A stretch of 64,000 nucleotides of DNA from assembly GCF_017313275.1 (NCBI RefSeq), contig NZ_JAFLNM010000003.1, positions 155,163-219,162 on the forward strand, given 5' to 3'. Source of the DNA: Flagellimonas profundi (lineage in GTDB: Bacteria; Bacteroidota; Bacteroidia; Flavobacteriales; Flavobacteriaceae). This document shows positions 8,509-17,391 of the stretch, piece by piece (position 1 is the stretch's first letter; every line of letters starts with the position of its first letter). Under the pieces are notes generated by a model. The model was given only the letters and a program-made list of their open reading frames with translations, was not told the DNA's origin and ran no database searches. A program made the translations under genes and the position numbers.

Positions 8509-9270
8509 TTAACGGATGAACACAGGTTCGTTTTTCTTTACCGTATGTTCCTCACTGAAAAGATATCCGTCGTAGTCAAAATTCTTGATATCGTCCAAGG
8601 TTTCGGCTCCCGTATCCAAGATATAACGGACCATGGAACCACGTGCTTTTTTAGCGTAAAAACTGATGACCTTTAATTTATCGTTCTTCCAATCCTTGAA
8701 TACCGGAGCAATTACCGGAACTTTAAGGTTTTTATCGTCCACGGCGCTAAAATATTCGTTACTCGCCAGGTTAACGAACAGCTCTCCATCCTTTAGTTCC
8801 TTGTTCAGGGATTCTGTAATCCGGTCTTTCCAAAACTCGTACAAGTTCTTTTTGCGGCCCACCTTTAATTGTGTACCCATTTCCAATCGGTAAGGTTGCA
8901 TCAAATCCAAAGGCTTTAACACACCGTACAGACCAGACAGAATTCGTAAAGTATCTTGCAGACGGTCCAATTTATCCTCTGGGATGGTATAGGCATCCAA
9001 ACCCTGGTACACATCACCGTTGAATGCATAAATAGCGGGTCTAGCATTGTCTGCGGTAAACGGAAGCTCAAATTTTTGGTTGCGTTCCCAATTTAAATCG
9101 GCCAGTTTATCGGAAATGGACATCAGCTCCGACAAGGCTTTGGGCTTTTTCTTTTTAAGAACGGAATTCAGTTTTTCCGCTTGTTCCAAAAATTTAGGCT
9201 GACTATATTTTGATGTAGGCAAAGCCGTATCGTAATCCAATGACTTTGCAGGAGATATCACAATTTTCAT
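8509..9270 (-). CDS. yaaA: Peroxide stress protein YaaA (DUF328/UPF0246)
   Basis: The protein opens with the family signature [13 protein letters not shown] and keeps [35 protein letters not shown] and [11 protein letters not shown]. At 253 residues it has the normal length. In E. coli the family limits intracellular iron and DNA damage under peroxide stress; the biochemical mechanism is DNA binding rather than a known enzyme activity. It is the only gene between rluD and ppc on this strand and is probably transcribed on its own. Confidence 0.95.
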   Translation of the reverse strand: MKIVISPAKSLDYDTALPTSKYSQPKFLEQAEKLNSVLKKKKPKALSELMSISDKLADLNWERNQKFELPFTADNARPAIYAFNGDVYQGLDAYTIPEDKLDRLQDTLRILSGLYGVLKPLDLMQPYRLEMGTQLKVGRKKNLYEFWKDRITESLNKELKDGELFVNLASNEYFSAVDDKNLKVPVIAPVFKDWKNDKLKVISFYAKKARGSMVRYILDTGAETLDDIKNFDYDGYLFSEEHTVKKNEPVFIR

Positions 9271-9358
9271 CTTGTTCTAATTTTTGTAAAAATAACGAGG
9301 ATTTTACTTATTTGGAAGCCTATTCCAATGGTGTTTCCAATCTTGGGATTGAAGAAAA

Positions 9359-10390
9359 CTATGATTCGTGGTGCTTTGCATAGCCCCGCCACTTTTCAAT
9401 ACAGTTCACCATATCCTCGGGCAGTTCGGAATCAAATCGCATGAACTCGCCCGTTACAGGGTGTTCAAACCCAAGTGTTTTGGCGTGCAGTGCTTGTCTG
9501 GGCAAGACTTTAAACGCATTTTCCACAAATTGCTTGTATTTGGTAAAAGTGGTTCCCTTTAAAATCTTATCGCCCCCGTAGCGCTCATCGTTGAACAGCG
9601 TATGTCCAATGTATTTCATGTGTACCCGAATCTGATGGGTTCTTCCGGTTTCCAGCCTACAGGAAACCAAAGTAACGTATCCGAAACGCTCTAATACTTT
9701 GTAGTGTGTTACTGCTTCCTTCCCTTCATCCCCTTCCGGAAACACCATCATTTGGAGACGGTTTTTGGGATTGCGGGCAATATTTCCCTCTATGGTCCCT
9801 TCATCATCTTCCAAATTGCCCCAAACCAAGGCCACATATTCCCGCTCACTGGTCTTGTCAAAAAATTGCTGGGCCAAATGGGTCATGGCCGATTCTGTTT
9901 TGGCAATTACCAACAAGCCCGAAGTATCCTTATCAATTCGGTGGACCAGCCCTGGCCTGTCCGAACTATTGTTGGGCAAATTTTCAAAATGATAGACCAA
10001 TGCATTGATTAGCGTTCCCGAGTAATTTCCATGTCCCGGGTGCACTACCATTCCTGCAGGTTTGTTCACCACCAATAGCACATCATCTTCATAAACAATA
10101 TCCAGTGGAATATCCTCAGGTGTCAGTAAAAACTCGTAGGGTGGATGCTCGAACATCACCTTTACCTCATCGCCTGCCTTTACCTTGTAATTTTGCTTTA
10201 CAATGGAACCATTCACCCAAATATGCCCTTTTTTGGCCGCTTGTTGGATTTTGTTCCGTGTAGCGTTCTCGATAAAGTTCATCAAGAATTTATCTACACG
10301 CAAAGGTTCCTGGCCCTTAGAGGCCACAAAACCATGATGCTCATAGAGATCATCTTGAGAAAGCTCGTCCTGATTGTCCGAAGTATTCAT
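9359..10390 (-). CDS. rluD: Large-subunit pseudouridine synthase, RluD type
   Basis: The protein has 343 residues. An N-terminal S4 RNA-binding domain (about 28-85, LRVDKFLMNFI ... HIWVNGSIVKQNYKVKAGD) is followed by the RsuA/RluA catalytic domain. The catalytic Asp is D153 in GLVHRIDKDTSGLLV, and GRTHQIRVH and LHAKTLGFEHPV are the other family motifs. RluD-type enzymes make pseudouridines in helix 69 of 23S rRNA. The gene follows the PASTA gene by 3 nt, so the two are cotranscribed, divergent from ddl. RluC or RluB specificity cannot be excluded. Confidence 0.93.
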   Translation of the reverse strand: MNTSDNQDELSQDDLYEHHGFVASKGQEPLRVDKFLMNFIENATRNKIQQAAKKGHIWVNGSIVKQNYKVKAGDEVKVMFEHPPYEFLLTPEDIPLDIVYEDDVLLVVNKPAGMVVHPGHGNYSGTLINALVYHFENLPNNSSDRPGLVHRIDKDTSGLLVIAKTESAMTHLAQQFFDKTSEREYVALVWGNLEDDEGTIEGNIARNPKNRLQMMVFPEGDEGKEAVTHYKVLERFGYVTLVSCRLETGRTHQIRVHMKYIGHTLFNDERYGGDKILKGTTFTKYKQFVENAFKVLPRQALHAKTLGFEHPVTGEFMRFDSELPEDMVNCIEKWRGYAKHHES

Positions 10391-10393
10391 ACT

Positions 10394-10981
10394 TTAGTTG
10401 GAGTCTGCCTGTACCCTGGCACTACCGGGAATGTTTCCGTTGCCACAAATCAATTCGACTTTGGAAGTTTTGGGCAATCGATCACCAGGTTTAATGTATT
10501 TCCCTTTGTACTTCATTCTATAGACCATGTCCTTACCGAGTTCATCAATATAGGTAACACGTTCTACATCCAAACCAACAGCTCGCAACATAGATGCTGC
10601 ATTACGCTGTGTAACCTGTACAATGTCCGGGACACTCACTTCTTTGTATCCCGATGGGTTTACCGTAAAATAAATTTTACGATTGGCCTTTACCTTATTT
10701 CCTGCTGGCGGGTCTTGTTCCAATATTGAAAATCGTGGATATTCCGGATTAAAGTTGGATGAATCCAATACCTGATACCTAAGCCCAGCTTCCTCTACGG
10801 CTTTTCGCATCTCCATTACCGACATTTTGGAAAAATCGGGTACCTCAACAAACTCGCCGTGATTGGTTGTACTCTTAAGCCATTGCAAAGCAACGAACAC
10901 CAAAACCAAAACGGCCACTGCAGCCAATCCCAACTGGATTAGAAAAGTCTTGCTTTTTAAAAAGTTGAAAAAATTTTTCAT
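10394..10981 (-). CDS. Membrane-anchored PASTA domain protein
   Basis: A 195-residue protein with a short cytoplasmic N-terminus, one transmembrane helix (about 14-36) and two PASTA repeats (about 43-112 and 114-185). Each PASTA repeat opens with a VPD motif (EVPDFSKMS, SVPDIVQVT). PASTA domains bind peptidoglycan or its fragments, and there is no kinase domain here. The ATG at 10981 (MKNFFNFLK) is preferred to a GTG 9 nt upstream because a promoter box lies close by. The location next to ddl (divergent) suggests a cell-wall role. Confidence 0.88.
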   Translation of the reverse strand: MKNFFNFLKSKTFLIQLGLAAVAVLVLVFVALQWLKSTTNHGEFVEVPDFSKMSVMEMRKAVEEAGLRYQVLDSSNFNPEYPRFSILEQDPPAGNKVKANRKIYFTVNPSGYKEVSVPDIVQVTQRNAASMLRAVGLDVERVTYIDELGKDMVYRMKYKGKYIKPGDRLPKTSKVELICGNGNIPGSARVQADSN

Positions 10982-11000
10982 GTAGTTCACCTTATCGGGA

Positions 11001-11008
11001 CAAATATA
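11001..11008 (-). promoter_or_regulatory. -7 box TATATTTG for PASTA-rluD
   Basis: On the minus strand, TATATTTG fits the Bacteroidetes TAnnTTTG consensus 20 nt before the PASTA ATG. There is no TTG at the usual distance, so the assignment is tentative. Confidence 0.45.
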
Positions 11009-11059
11009 GGAAAGCCAACCCTTTTTTCTTTATTTTGGCTTTGCGATATTTTACATTCA

Positions 11060-12034
11060 ATGAAAAAGAACATTGCCATAATTATGGGCGGCTACTCCAG
11101 CGAGCACAATATCTCCATCAAAAGCGGGAATGTTGTGTACAAGTATCTGGATAAGACCAAATACAACGCGTACCGAATTATAATAACAAAGGATAGCTGG
11201 TTTTATTTGGATGGAGCCGAGAAGGAACACCCCATGGAGAAGTCCGATTTCAGCATAAAAGATGATGGTAAAAAAGTTCATTTTGATTGCGTCTTCAATG
11301 CGATCCATGGAACTCCGGGGGAAGATGGTCTAATGCAGGCCTATTTTGAACTTTTAGGGATTCCACAGACATCATGCAACCATTACGAGGCAGCCCTTAC
11401 TTTTAATAAAAGGGACTTGTTGAGCACGCTGAAACCTTATGGCGTTCCTTGCGCCACCTCTTATTTTTTGAACAAGGGACAAACAATTGATGAGGATGCG
11501 ATTGTGGATAAGGTTGGCCTTCCATGTTTTGTAAAGGCAAACAGGGCAGGCAGTAGTTATGGAGTTTCCAAAGTGCACAACAAAGAGGATTTGGGCAATG
11601 CCATAGAAAATGCATTCAAAGAAGATACACAGATTATCATCGAGTCGTTTTTGGATGGCACAGAGGTATCCGTTGGGGTGATAACTATTAACAACAAGGT
11701 AACCGTACTACCGGCCACCGAGATTATTTCAGAAAACGATTTTTTCGATTTTGAGGCAAAATATATGGGGAAATCACAAGAGATAACCCCTGCCCGAATT
11801 TCCAAAAAACAGGAATCCAATGTGATACAATTGGCCGAGTTTATTTATAAAATCCTAGGGTTAAAAGGGTATACGCGCAGCGAATTTATTTTTATAGGTG
11901 ATGAGCCACACCTTCTCGAGATAAACACCACACCTGGACTTACCGAAGAAAGTCTTTTACCCCAACAGGCCAAAACTGCCGGAATTTCACTTGAGGAGCT
12001 TTTTGACAGTGCCATTGTTGAAGCTTTGCGATAG
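11060..12034 (+). CDS. ddl: D-alanine--D-alanine ligase
   Basis: The protein is an ATP-grasp enzyme making D-Ala-D-Ala for peptidoglycan. Family motifs are IMGGYSSEHNISIKSG at the N-terminus, NAIHGTPGEDGLMQAYFELL, the ATP-binding LPCFVKANRAGSSYGVSKV, and the C-terminal LLEINTTPGLTEESL, which supplies the Mg-binding Glu/Asn. At 324 residues the length is normal. It diverges from the PASTA gene, and coaD follows 33 nt downstream on the same strand, an arrangement seen in many flavobacteria. Confidence 0.96.
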   Translation: MKKNIAIIMGGYSSEHNISIKSGNVVYKYLDKTKYNAYRIIITKDSWFYLDGAEKEHPMEKSDFSIKDDGKKVHFDCVFNAIHGTPGEDGLMQAYFELLGIPQTSCNHYEAALTFNKRDLLSTLKPYGVPCATSYFLNKGQTIDEDAIVDKVGLPCFVKANRAGSSYGVSKVHNKEDLGNAIENAFKEDTQIIIESFLDGTEVSVGVITINNKVTVLPATEIISENDFFDFEAKYMGKSQEITPARISKKQESNVIQLAEFIYKILGLKGYTRSEFIFIGDEPHLLEINTTPGLTEESLLPQQAKTAGISLEELFDSAIVEALR

Positions 12035-12067
12035 AAACCGTATTTTTAAGAAACTTTATTCCACAAC

Positions 12068-12523
12068 ATGAGACGCGCATTGTTCCCCGGTTCCTTTGAC
12101 CCACTTACTTTAGGACACTACGATATTATAAAAAGAGGTGTTACCCTTTTTGATGAATTGGTCATAGCCATCGGTATAAATGCAGAAAAGAATTACATGT
12201 TCACCTTGGAAGAGCGTGTCACTTTTATTAAAGAAGCCTTTAAGGACGAACCAAAAATTAAAGTAACCACTTACAAGGGCATGACTGTTGACTTTTGCAA
12301 AAAGATAGATGCCAATTTTATTTTGAGAGGTTTGCGCAACCCTGCGGATTTTGAATTTGAAAAAGCCATTGCCCACACCAACAGAAAGCTTTCCGAAATT
12401 GAAACGGTATTTCTGTTGACATCTTCCGGAAAATCCTACATCAGCTCTTCCATTGTTCGAGATGTTATAAGGAATGGGGGCGACTACACTGGGTTGGTTC
12501 CCGATACGGTTGTGGTCAAATAA
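12068..12523 (+). CDS. coaD: Phosphopantetheine adenylyltransferase
   Basis: The enzyme transfers AMP from ATP to 4'-phosphopantetheine, the penultimate step of coenzyme A synthesis. The nucleotidyltransferase motif FPGSFDPLTLGHYDII is at the N-terminus, with the TxGH-type His in LGH. FILRGLRNPADFEFEKAIAHTNR and SSGKSYISSSIVRDV are diagnostic. At 151 residues the length is normal. It probably shares a transcript with ddl. Confidence 0.96.
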   Translation: MRRALFPGSFDPLTLGHYDIIKRGVTLFDELVIAIGINAEKNYMFTLEERVTFIKEAFKDEPKIKVTTYKGMTVDFCKKIDANFILRGLRNPADFEFEKAIAHTNRKLSEIETVFLLTSSGKSYISSSIVRDVIRNGGDYTGLVPDTVVVK

Positions 12524-12557
12524 AAGCATCCATACCATTTTGAGGTGAAAATGTCAA

Positions 12558-12588
12558 TTGTAGGTAATTTCCTTCTTTTTTATTTTTG
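12558..12588 (+). promoter_or_regulatory. Bacteroidetes-type promoter for the PAS kinase
   Basis: TTG at 12558-12560, a 20-nt spacer, then TATTTTTG at 12581-12588 fit the TTG/TAnnTTTG consensus exactly. It would give a leader of about 130 nt before the TTG start of the histidine kinase. The rest of the 199-nt gap is AT-rich with no hairpin. Confidence 0.6.
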
Positions 12589-12722
12589 CCACACATAGCT
12601 TAAATTGATAAATACCACACGAATAAGTGTTTTCACAACATTAAATCGAATTACATATTGAATAATCATACATTGGTCAGAAATTTCTTAGAACCTTAAA
12701 GTTTTTAAACAACCCCCGAGTT

Positions 12723-14549
12723 TTGAAAGCAGCTGAGAGCGTTGACCAATTTTACTTACTAAAACAATTGCCTAAGGCAACAGCCCTTCTTTGCAAAGAA
12801 GGGGTATTATTGGATGCCTCCTGCTCTTGGTTGGGAATATTTGGCTTACCACCACAAGACAAAAACTCAAAAACCAGAATTTTTGATCTTTATCCAGAGG
12901 CATCAGACCTCGAACAAAGACTTAAGGACAATAAACCATTTACGCTACAACACAAAACGGAAGCCAATGATGGAACCCGTTACTTAAAAAGCTATTTCGC
13001 CCCTTGGTTCGACAAGGAAGAGAATGTGATAGGGACCATTGTTCAGACCGATGATATTACTTCCGAAGTTCAAAAAGAACAAAAAATCGACTGGTTGAAT
13101 AATATTTTGGAAACCAAGGTCGAAGTATCCAAAACCGGTTGGTGGGAATATGATGTTAAAACCGATGAACTTTATTGGTGCAAGGAAACAAAGCGCATAC
13201 ATCAAGTTCCAGAGAGCTACCAGCCCACTGCCTTGGAGTCCATTGACTTTTTTAAGTCAGGGTACAGCCGAAACAAAGTTTCCATGCTGTTCCACAAGGT
13301 TAGGGTAAGTCATCAACCCTACGATATAAAATTAATGCTGGTTACCTACCATGGAGAGGAAAGATGGGTCCGCATAACAGGAAAACCGTTTGTTAAAAAA
13401 GGAAAAGTCAGAAAAATTTTCGGGACCATAAAAGATATTCACGATGAAGAAATGGCCGAAACCAGGGTAAAGGAGCACCAACAATTACTTTCTACTTTGG
13501 TGGACAGCCTCCCTTTAAATGTTTACGTAAAGGACCTCGAATCCAGAAAGGTATTGGTAAACAAGGGTGAGTGCTGTTACTTCAACAAAAGTGCAGAGCA
13601 ACTTATCGGTAAAAATGATTTTGAGCTTTATGATGAGCAAATGGCCCAAGTTTCCAGAGAAGAGGATATACAGGTCATGAGGCATCTAACACCGATAATT
13701 GGCAAAGAAACCATAAGCGAGCTTAATGGAAAAACAACCTATTTTTTAACCTCCAAAATTCCACATTTTGATTTAGAGGGCAAGGTTTGCGGACTAATAG
13801 GTATGAGTTTGGATATAACATCCATGAAAAGGAAAGAGGAAGAACTGCACAACTTGATCGACATTACCTCTACACAGAACCAAAAGCTTCTAGGTTTTGC
13901 TCATATTGTTTCTCACAATTTGCGTTCCCACTCAGCAAATTTCTCCATGCTCTTAGGCTTTTTAAACTCAGAAAAAGACCCGCAGGAGAGACAGCGCATA
14001 ATCGATATGCTCTCACAGGCATCGGATAATTTACTGGAGACTTTAGGAAACCTGAATCAAGTGGTAGATGTTAACACCAATACATCGGCTCCTAGGAAGA
14101 CCCTAAACTTGAAGCAGAACACTGTAAAGGTGCTACAAAATCTTGCAGCATTTTTAGACAAGAACAATACCGAAATCATAAATAATATTGGAGAAAATAT
14201 AGAAGTAAATTGTGTGCCGGCCTACTTGGACAGCATTATATTGAACCTAATTTCCAATGCGGTCAAATATAAAAGCCCTAACCGTGCACCATTAATTACC
14301 CTTAATTCGGTTAAATCCGAAGACGGTATTGTATTGAGCATATCCGACAACGGCTTGGGGATTGATTTGAATAAATACGGAGACAAAATTTTCGGGATGT
14401 ACAAAACATTCCATAACAGAGAAGATGCCAAAGGCTTTGGTCTTTACTTGGTCAGGAACCAAATCGAAGCTATGGGCGGAAGTATAACAGTGCAAAGCGA
14501 AGTTGACAAAGGCACTACATTTAATGTGTATTTTTATGAAGACAGTTAG
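12723..14549 (+). CDS. PAS-domain sensor histidine kinase
   Basis: A 608-residue soluble kinase with no transmembrane segment or signal peptide. Three PAS-like regions are visible (about 10-115, 125-245 and 255-375). The H-box FAHIVSHNLRSH places the phosphoacceptor at His398. The ATPase domain follows with NLISNAVKYK (N-box), DNGLGID (G1) and GFGLYLVRNQIEAMGG (G2). The only possible start is TTG at 12723: an in-frame stop lies at 12663 and no ATG intervenes. The response regulator gene overlaps its 3' end by 14 nt, which makes them a two-component pair. The stimulus is unknown. Confidence 0.9.
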   Translation: MKAAESVDQFYLLKQLPKATALLCKEGVLLDASCSWLGIFGLPPQDKNSKTRIFDLYPEASDLEQRLKDNKPFTLQHKTEANDGTRYLKSYFAPWFDKEENVIGTIVQTDDITSEVQKEQKIDWLNNILETKVEVSKTGWWEYDVKTDELYWCKETKRIHQVPESYQPTALESIDFFKSGYSRNKVSMLFHKVRVSHQPYDIKLMLVTYHGEERWVRITGKPFVKKGKVRKIFGTIKDIHDEEMAETRVKEHQQLLSTLVDSLPLNVYVKDLESRKVLVNKGECCYFNKSAEQLIGKNDFELYDEQMAQVSREEDIQVMRHLTPIIGKETISELNGKTTYFLTSKIPHFDLEGKVCGLIGMSLDITSMKRKEEELHNLIDITSTQNQKLLGFAHIVSHNLRSHSANFSMLLGFLNSEKDPQERQRIIDMLSQASDNLLETLGNLNQVVDVNTNTSAPRKTLNLKQNTVKVLQNLAAFLDKNNTEIINNIGENIEVNCVPAYLDSIILNLISNAVKYKSPNRAPLITLNSVKSEDGIVLSISDNGLGIDLNKYGDKIFGMYKTFHNREDAKGFGLYLVRNQIEAMGGSITVQSEVDKGTTFNVYFYEDS

Positions 14550-14949
14550 TTGTATTTTTATCGTGGACGATGATCCCATTACCGTGTTTGGTATTAAAAA
14601 AATGTTGAAATCGGTTGTTATTTGCGACGATATTCAAATTTTTCAGAATGGACAGGAAGCTTACGAGGCCGTTAAAGAAAGAAAAGAGAACGGGAGAATT
14701 ATTCCCGAGGTTATTTTCCTGGACATCAACATGCCAATTATGGATGGATGGGATTTTCTGGATGAAATTATCGCTTTGGACATCAATGAGCATATCGTCA
14801 TCAATATGATCACTTCTTCAATAGATCCCATGGATTACGAAAAATGGAACGGTTTCAAAGATAGGTGTCCGTATACACTCAACTTTAAGAACAAACCCAT
14901 TTTTAAAATTGAATCAAATGATCTCGGCTGCATCACAGCCGCTTCATAA
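14536..14949 (+). CDS. Single-domain response regulator
   Basis: A 137-residue receiver with no output domain. The acidic pocket is in IFIVDDDP (Asp11-13), the phosphoacceptor is Asp63 in FLDINMPIMDGW, and the conserved Lys-Pro is K120-P121. The ATG at 14536 gives a normal beta-1 strand; an upstream start at 14503 would only add residues inside the kinase gene. The last helix after KP is short and polar and overlaps a GC-rich hairpin (14925-14941). It is probably the phosphorylation partner of the overlapping PAS kinase, acting by protein contact. Confidence 0.9.
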   Translation: MKTVSCIFIVDDDPITVFGIKKMLKSVVICDDIQIFQNGQEAYEAVKERKENGRIIPEVIFLDINMPIMDGWDFLDEIIALDINEHIVINMITSSIDPMDYEKWNGFKDRCPYTLNFKNKPIFKIESNDLGCITAAS

Positions 14950-14963
14950 ATTATAATAATCCG

Positions 14964-14971
14964 TATTTTTG
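14964..14971 (+). promoter_or_regulatory. -7 box TATTTTTG for the M14 peptidase
   Basis: The box matches TAnnTTTG. It overlaps the first possible TTG start of the peptidase reading frame (14969), which argues that translation begins further down, at 15020. Confidence 0.5.
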
Positions 14972-15019
14972 GGGCAATCATGCACAGGTATTTGTGCAAA
15001 CCAAAGTTCCCGAAGTATT

Positions 15020-16792
15020 TTGAAGTACATTGTTTTTTTTACGGCACTATTTCTTTTTGCATCCTGCGAATCGGAGACCAAGGACGAGAAACCTTCGTAT
15101 CCAACACATTATGAAATGTCCAACGGTAAGGAAACAGCCACTTATCAACAAACTATTGATTATTATATCGCACTTGCCCGGGAATTTCCAGAAATAAACA
15201 TTCACACCATTGGCAAAACGGACAGTGGCTATCCATTGCACATCGTCACATTTAATCCTGATGGAGATTTTAACTACGAGAATATACGAAAGGAGAAATC
15301 CATCATCCTGATAAATAATGGTATACATCCAGGAGAAAGCGATGGCATCGATGCCACAATGATGCTTTACAGGGATTTGGCCACCGAAAAACTGGACATG
15401 CCCCAAAATACGGTGCTGGTTACCATACCCATCTACAACGTAGGTGGTTCATTGAACAGGAATTCCACCACAAGGGCCAATCAAAACGGTCCACTGGAAT
15501 ATGGCTTTCGTGGCAATGCCCGTAACTACGACCTCAATCGGGATTTTATCAAAATGGACACCCAGAATGCACAGACCTTCGCCCAAATATTTCACAGGGT
15601 GAAGCCCGATGTGTTCATTGACAACCATGTGAGCAATGGAGCGGATTACCAATACACCTTGACCCACTTATTTACGCAACACAACAAATTGGGAGGCGAA
15701 ATGGGCGAATACCTGCATGAAACATTGATGCCAAGTTTAGAAAATTCACTGGCGGAGAAAGATTGGGACATTACCCCTTACGTAAATGTATTTAACGTGC
15801 CACCAGAGATGGGGTTCAGCCAGTTTATGGATTACCCTAGGTATTCCACAGGATACACTACACTATGGAGTACTTTGGGACTCATGGTGGAAACCCATAT
15901 GCTAAAACCCTACAAACAACGCGTTGAGGGCACCTACGATCTCATGCAAAGCCTAATTGAGGTGGTTGAAGAAGAACATGAGCACATAAAAACACTACGT
16001 AAAGAAACCTTGGAGAAAAATTTAGATATTTCCGAGTATTACTTTAATTGGCAAGTGGACACTACACAAAGTTCCAAACTTAACTTTAAAGGATATGAGG
16101 CGGAACAGATTACTAGTGAAGTAACAGGCCTACCACGTTTAAAGTACAATAGGGACAAGCCCTTTACCAAGGAAACCGTTTACCAAGATTATTTTTATCC
16201 AGCGGACACCATTGATGTTCCTGACGCCTACCTTATTAAGAAAAGTTGGCAAGGGGTCATAGAACGATTGGATGCCAACAAAATTCAATATACACCGTTA
16301 AAAAAAGATACCACACTTACCGTGGAGACCTACCGCATTGTGGATTACGATACCCGAAATGCACCCTATGAAGGCCATTACCTGCATTCCAACACCCAAG
16401 TGGCAAAAAACACCGAGCAGGTCCATTTTAGAGAAGGCGATTTATGGGTTCCCACGCGCCAACCAGGAATTAGATACCTTTTGGAAACCTTGGAACCACA
16501 AGGCACCGACTCATTTTTCAATTGGAACTTTTTTGACACCGTTCTACAGCGAAAAGAAGGTTTCTCCCCTTATGTTTTTGAAGATGTGGCATTGGAAATG
16601 TTGCAAAGTGATTCGCTATTGCAACAAGAATTTGAAACTAAAAAAGAGGCTGATCTGAATTTTACCAACAACTGGTATGCTCAGCTCAATTGGATTTTTG
16701 AACGATCGGAACATTTTGAAGAAGCCTATCTCACCTATCCGATTTACCGCGTGGCTAAAGGGAGCGATGCCTCGGGATTATTGCCTAATTAA
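15020..16792 (+). CDS. M14-family zinc carboxypeptidase, lipoprotein
   Basis: About 590 residues. The TTG at 15020 gives a clean lipoprotein signal, (M)KYIVFFTALFLFASC, with lipobox FASC; the longer frame from 14969 overlaps a promoter box and adds a polar stretch. The zinc site is H103-x-x-E106 in GIHPGESDGID and His203 in DNHVSNG. The substrate-binding region NYDLNRDF and a likely catalytic Glu in VETHML (about 290) complete an M14 fold. A C-terminal region of about 270 residues has no recognised domain. It is probably anchored in the outer or inner membrane and cleaves peptides or cell-wall stems. Confidence 0.88.
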   Translation: MKYIVFFTALFLFASCESETKDEKPSYPTHYEMSNGKETATYQQTIDYYIALAREFPEINIHTIGKTDSGYPLHIVTFNPDGDFNYENIRKEKSIILINNGIHPGESDGIDATMMLYRDLATEKLDMPQNTVLVTIPIYNVGGSLNRNSTTRANQNGPLEYGFRGNARNYDLNRDFIKMDTQNAQTFAQIFHRVKPDVFIDNHVSNGADYQYTLTHLFTQHNKLGGEMGEYLHETLMPSLENSLAEKDWDITPYVNVFNVPPEMGFSQFMDYPRYSTGYTTLWSTLGLMVETHMLKPYKQRVEGTYDLMQSLIEVVEEEHEHIKTLRKETLEKNLDISEYYFNWQVDTTQSSKLNFKGYEAEQITSEVTGLPRLKYNRDKPFTKETVYQDYFYPADTIDVPDAYLIKKSWQGVIERLDANKIQYTPLKKDTTLTVETYRIVDYDTRNAPYEGHYLHSNTQVAKNTEQVHFREGDLWVPTRQPGIRYLLETLEPQGTDSFFNWNFFDTVLQRKEGFSPYVFEDVALEMLQSDSLLQQEFETKKEADLNFTNNWYAQLNWIFERSEHFEEAYLTYPIYRVAKGSDASGLLPN

Positions 16793-17384
16793 AGGGCCAA
16801 TCCTCGAACAGAACCTTAATGTTATGGTAAGAATTTTTTAATGCCTTTTTGGTCTTTCGGGCACCTTTCCACTTCACCTTTTTGATGCCTTCGGATTTTT
16901 CTGCCACCAATTTCCCTTTATAATTGGTGGACATAACAAACCAGTGCGTTTGTTTCAAACGGTATTCACCATTTCTTTTAAAGATGTGATAAGTGGTATG
17001 CAGAAACCGTTCTATTTTAAGGTTTTTTACGCCTGTTTCTTCCTCTACTTCGCGAATTGCGGCATTTTCTATGGATTCCCCTTTATCAACCTTTCCCTTG
17101 GGCAAATCCCATTTTCCATTCCTGTAAATGAAGAGGACCTTCCCTTTTTTGTTGATTACAAATCCACCACCAGCAACCACTACAGGTATTTTATGCATAA
17201 AAAGCTTCAGTATTTTTTCATCATCGGGATGATACAGATAGGCCTTCTTCAGCTTCTTTTTGGACAAAAGCTTGATAGCCTCAACAATGGAATCACCATC
17301 CAAAGAAAACAAATTACCATTGGAATCCTGGGGGCGCTCGTTTGTTAAGATCAGTGGAGCCTCATTAACAAAAACTTCATACAT
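16785..17384 (-). CDS. Nudix hydrolase
   Basis: A 199-residue protein with a complete Nudix box, GKVDKGESIENAAIREVEEETGV (about residues 96-118; the REVEEETG part binds Mg). The N-terminal 60 residues (YEVFVNEAPLILTNE...) form an extra domain seen in flavobacterial homologues. The box shows hydrolysis of a nucleoside diphosphate linked to a moiety X; the substrate cannot be told. Its 3' end overlaps the M14 gene by 8 nt. Its ATG is only 7 nt from the divergent pyrE ATG, so the promoter regions of the two genes overlap each other's start. Confidence 0.9.
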   Translation of the reverse strand: MYEVFVNEAPLILTNERPQDSNGNLFSLDGDSIVEAIKLLSKKKLKKAYLYHPDDEKILKLFMHKIPVVVAGGGFVINKKGKVLFIYRNGKWDLPKGKVDKGESIENAAIREVEEETGVKNLKIERFLHTTYHIFKRNGEYRLKQTHWFVMSTNYKGKLVAEKSEGIKKVKWKGARKTKKALKNSYHNIKVLFEDWPFN

Positions 17385-17387
17385 TTG
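17380..17387 (+). promoter_or_regulatory. -7 box TACATTTG overlapping the Nudix start, for pyrE
   Basis: TACATTTG fits TAnnTTTG and ends 4 nt before the pyrE ATG, so transcription would start at or next to the start codon. The box contains the reverse complement of the Nudix ATG. No TTG lies 19-21 nt upstream. Confidence 0.4.
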
Positions 17388-17391
17388 CGCA

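Noticed and set aside
10145..10729. 194-codon open frame on + strand
   Set aside because: Antisense to rluD and the PASTA gene; the translation has no recognisable family pattern, while both minus-strand proteins are clear.
14969..15019. Longer start of the M14 peptidase
   Set aside because: It overlaps a -7 promoter box and adds a polar stretch ahead of a complete lipoprotein signal.
17260..17391. 44-residue N-terminal extension of PyrE
   Set aside because: Lies antisense to the Nudix gene start, and PyrE normally has about 213 residues from 17392.
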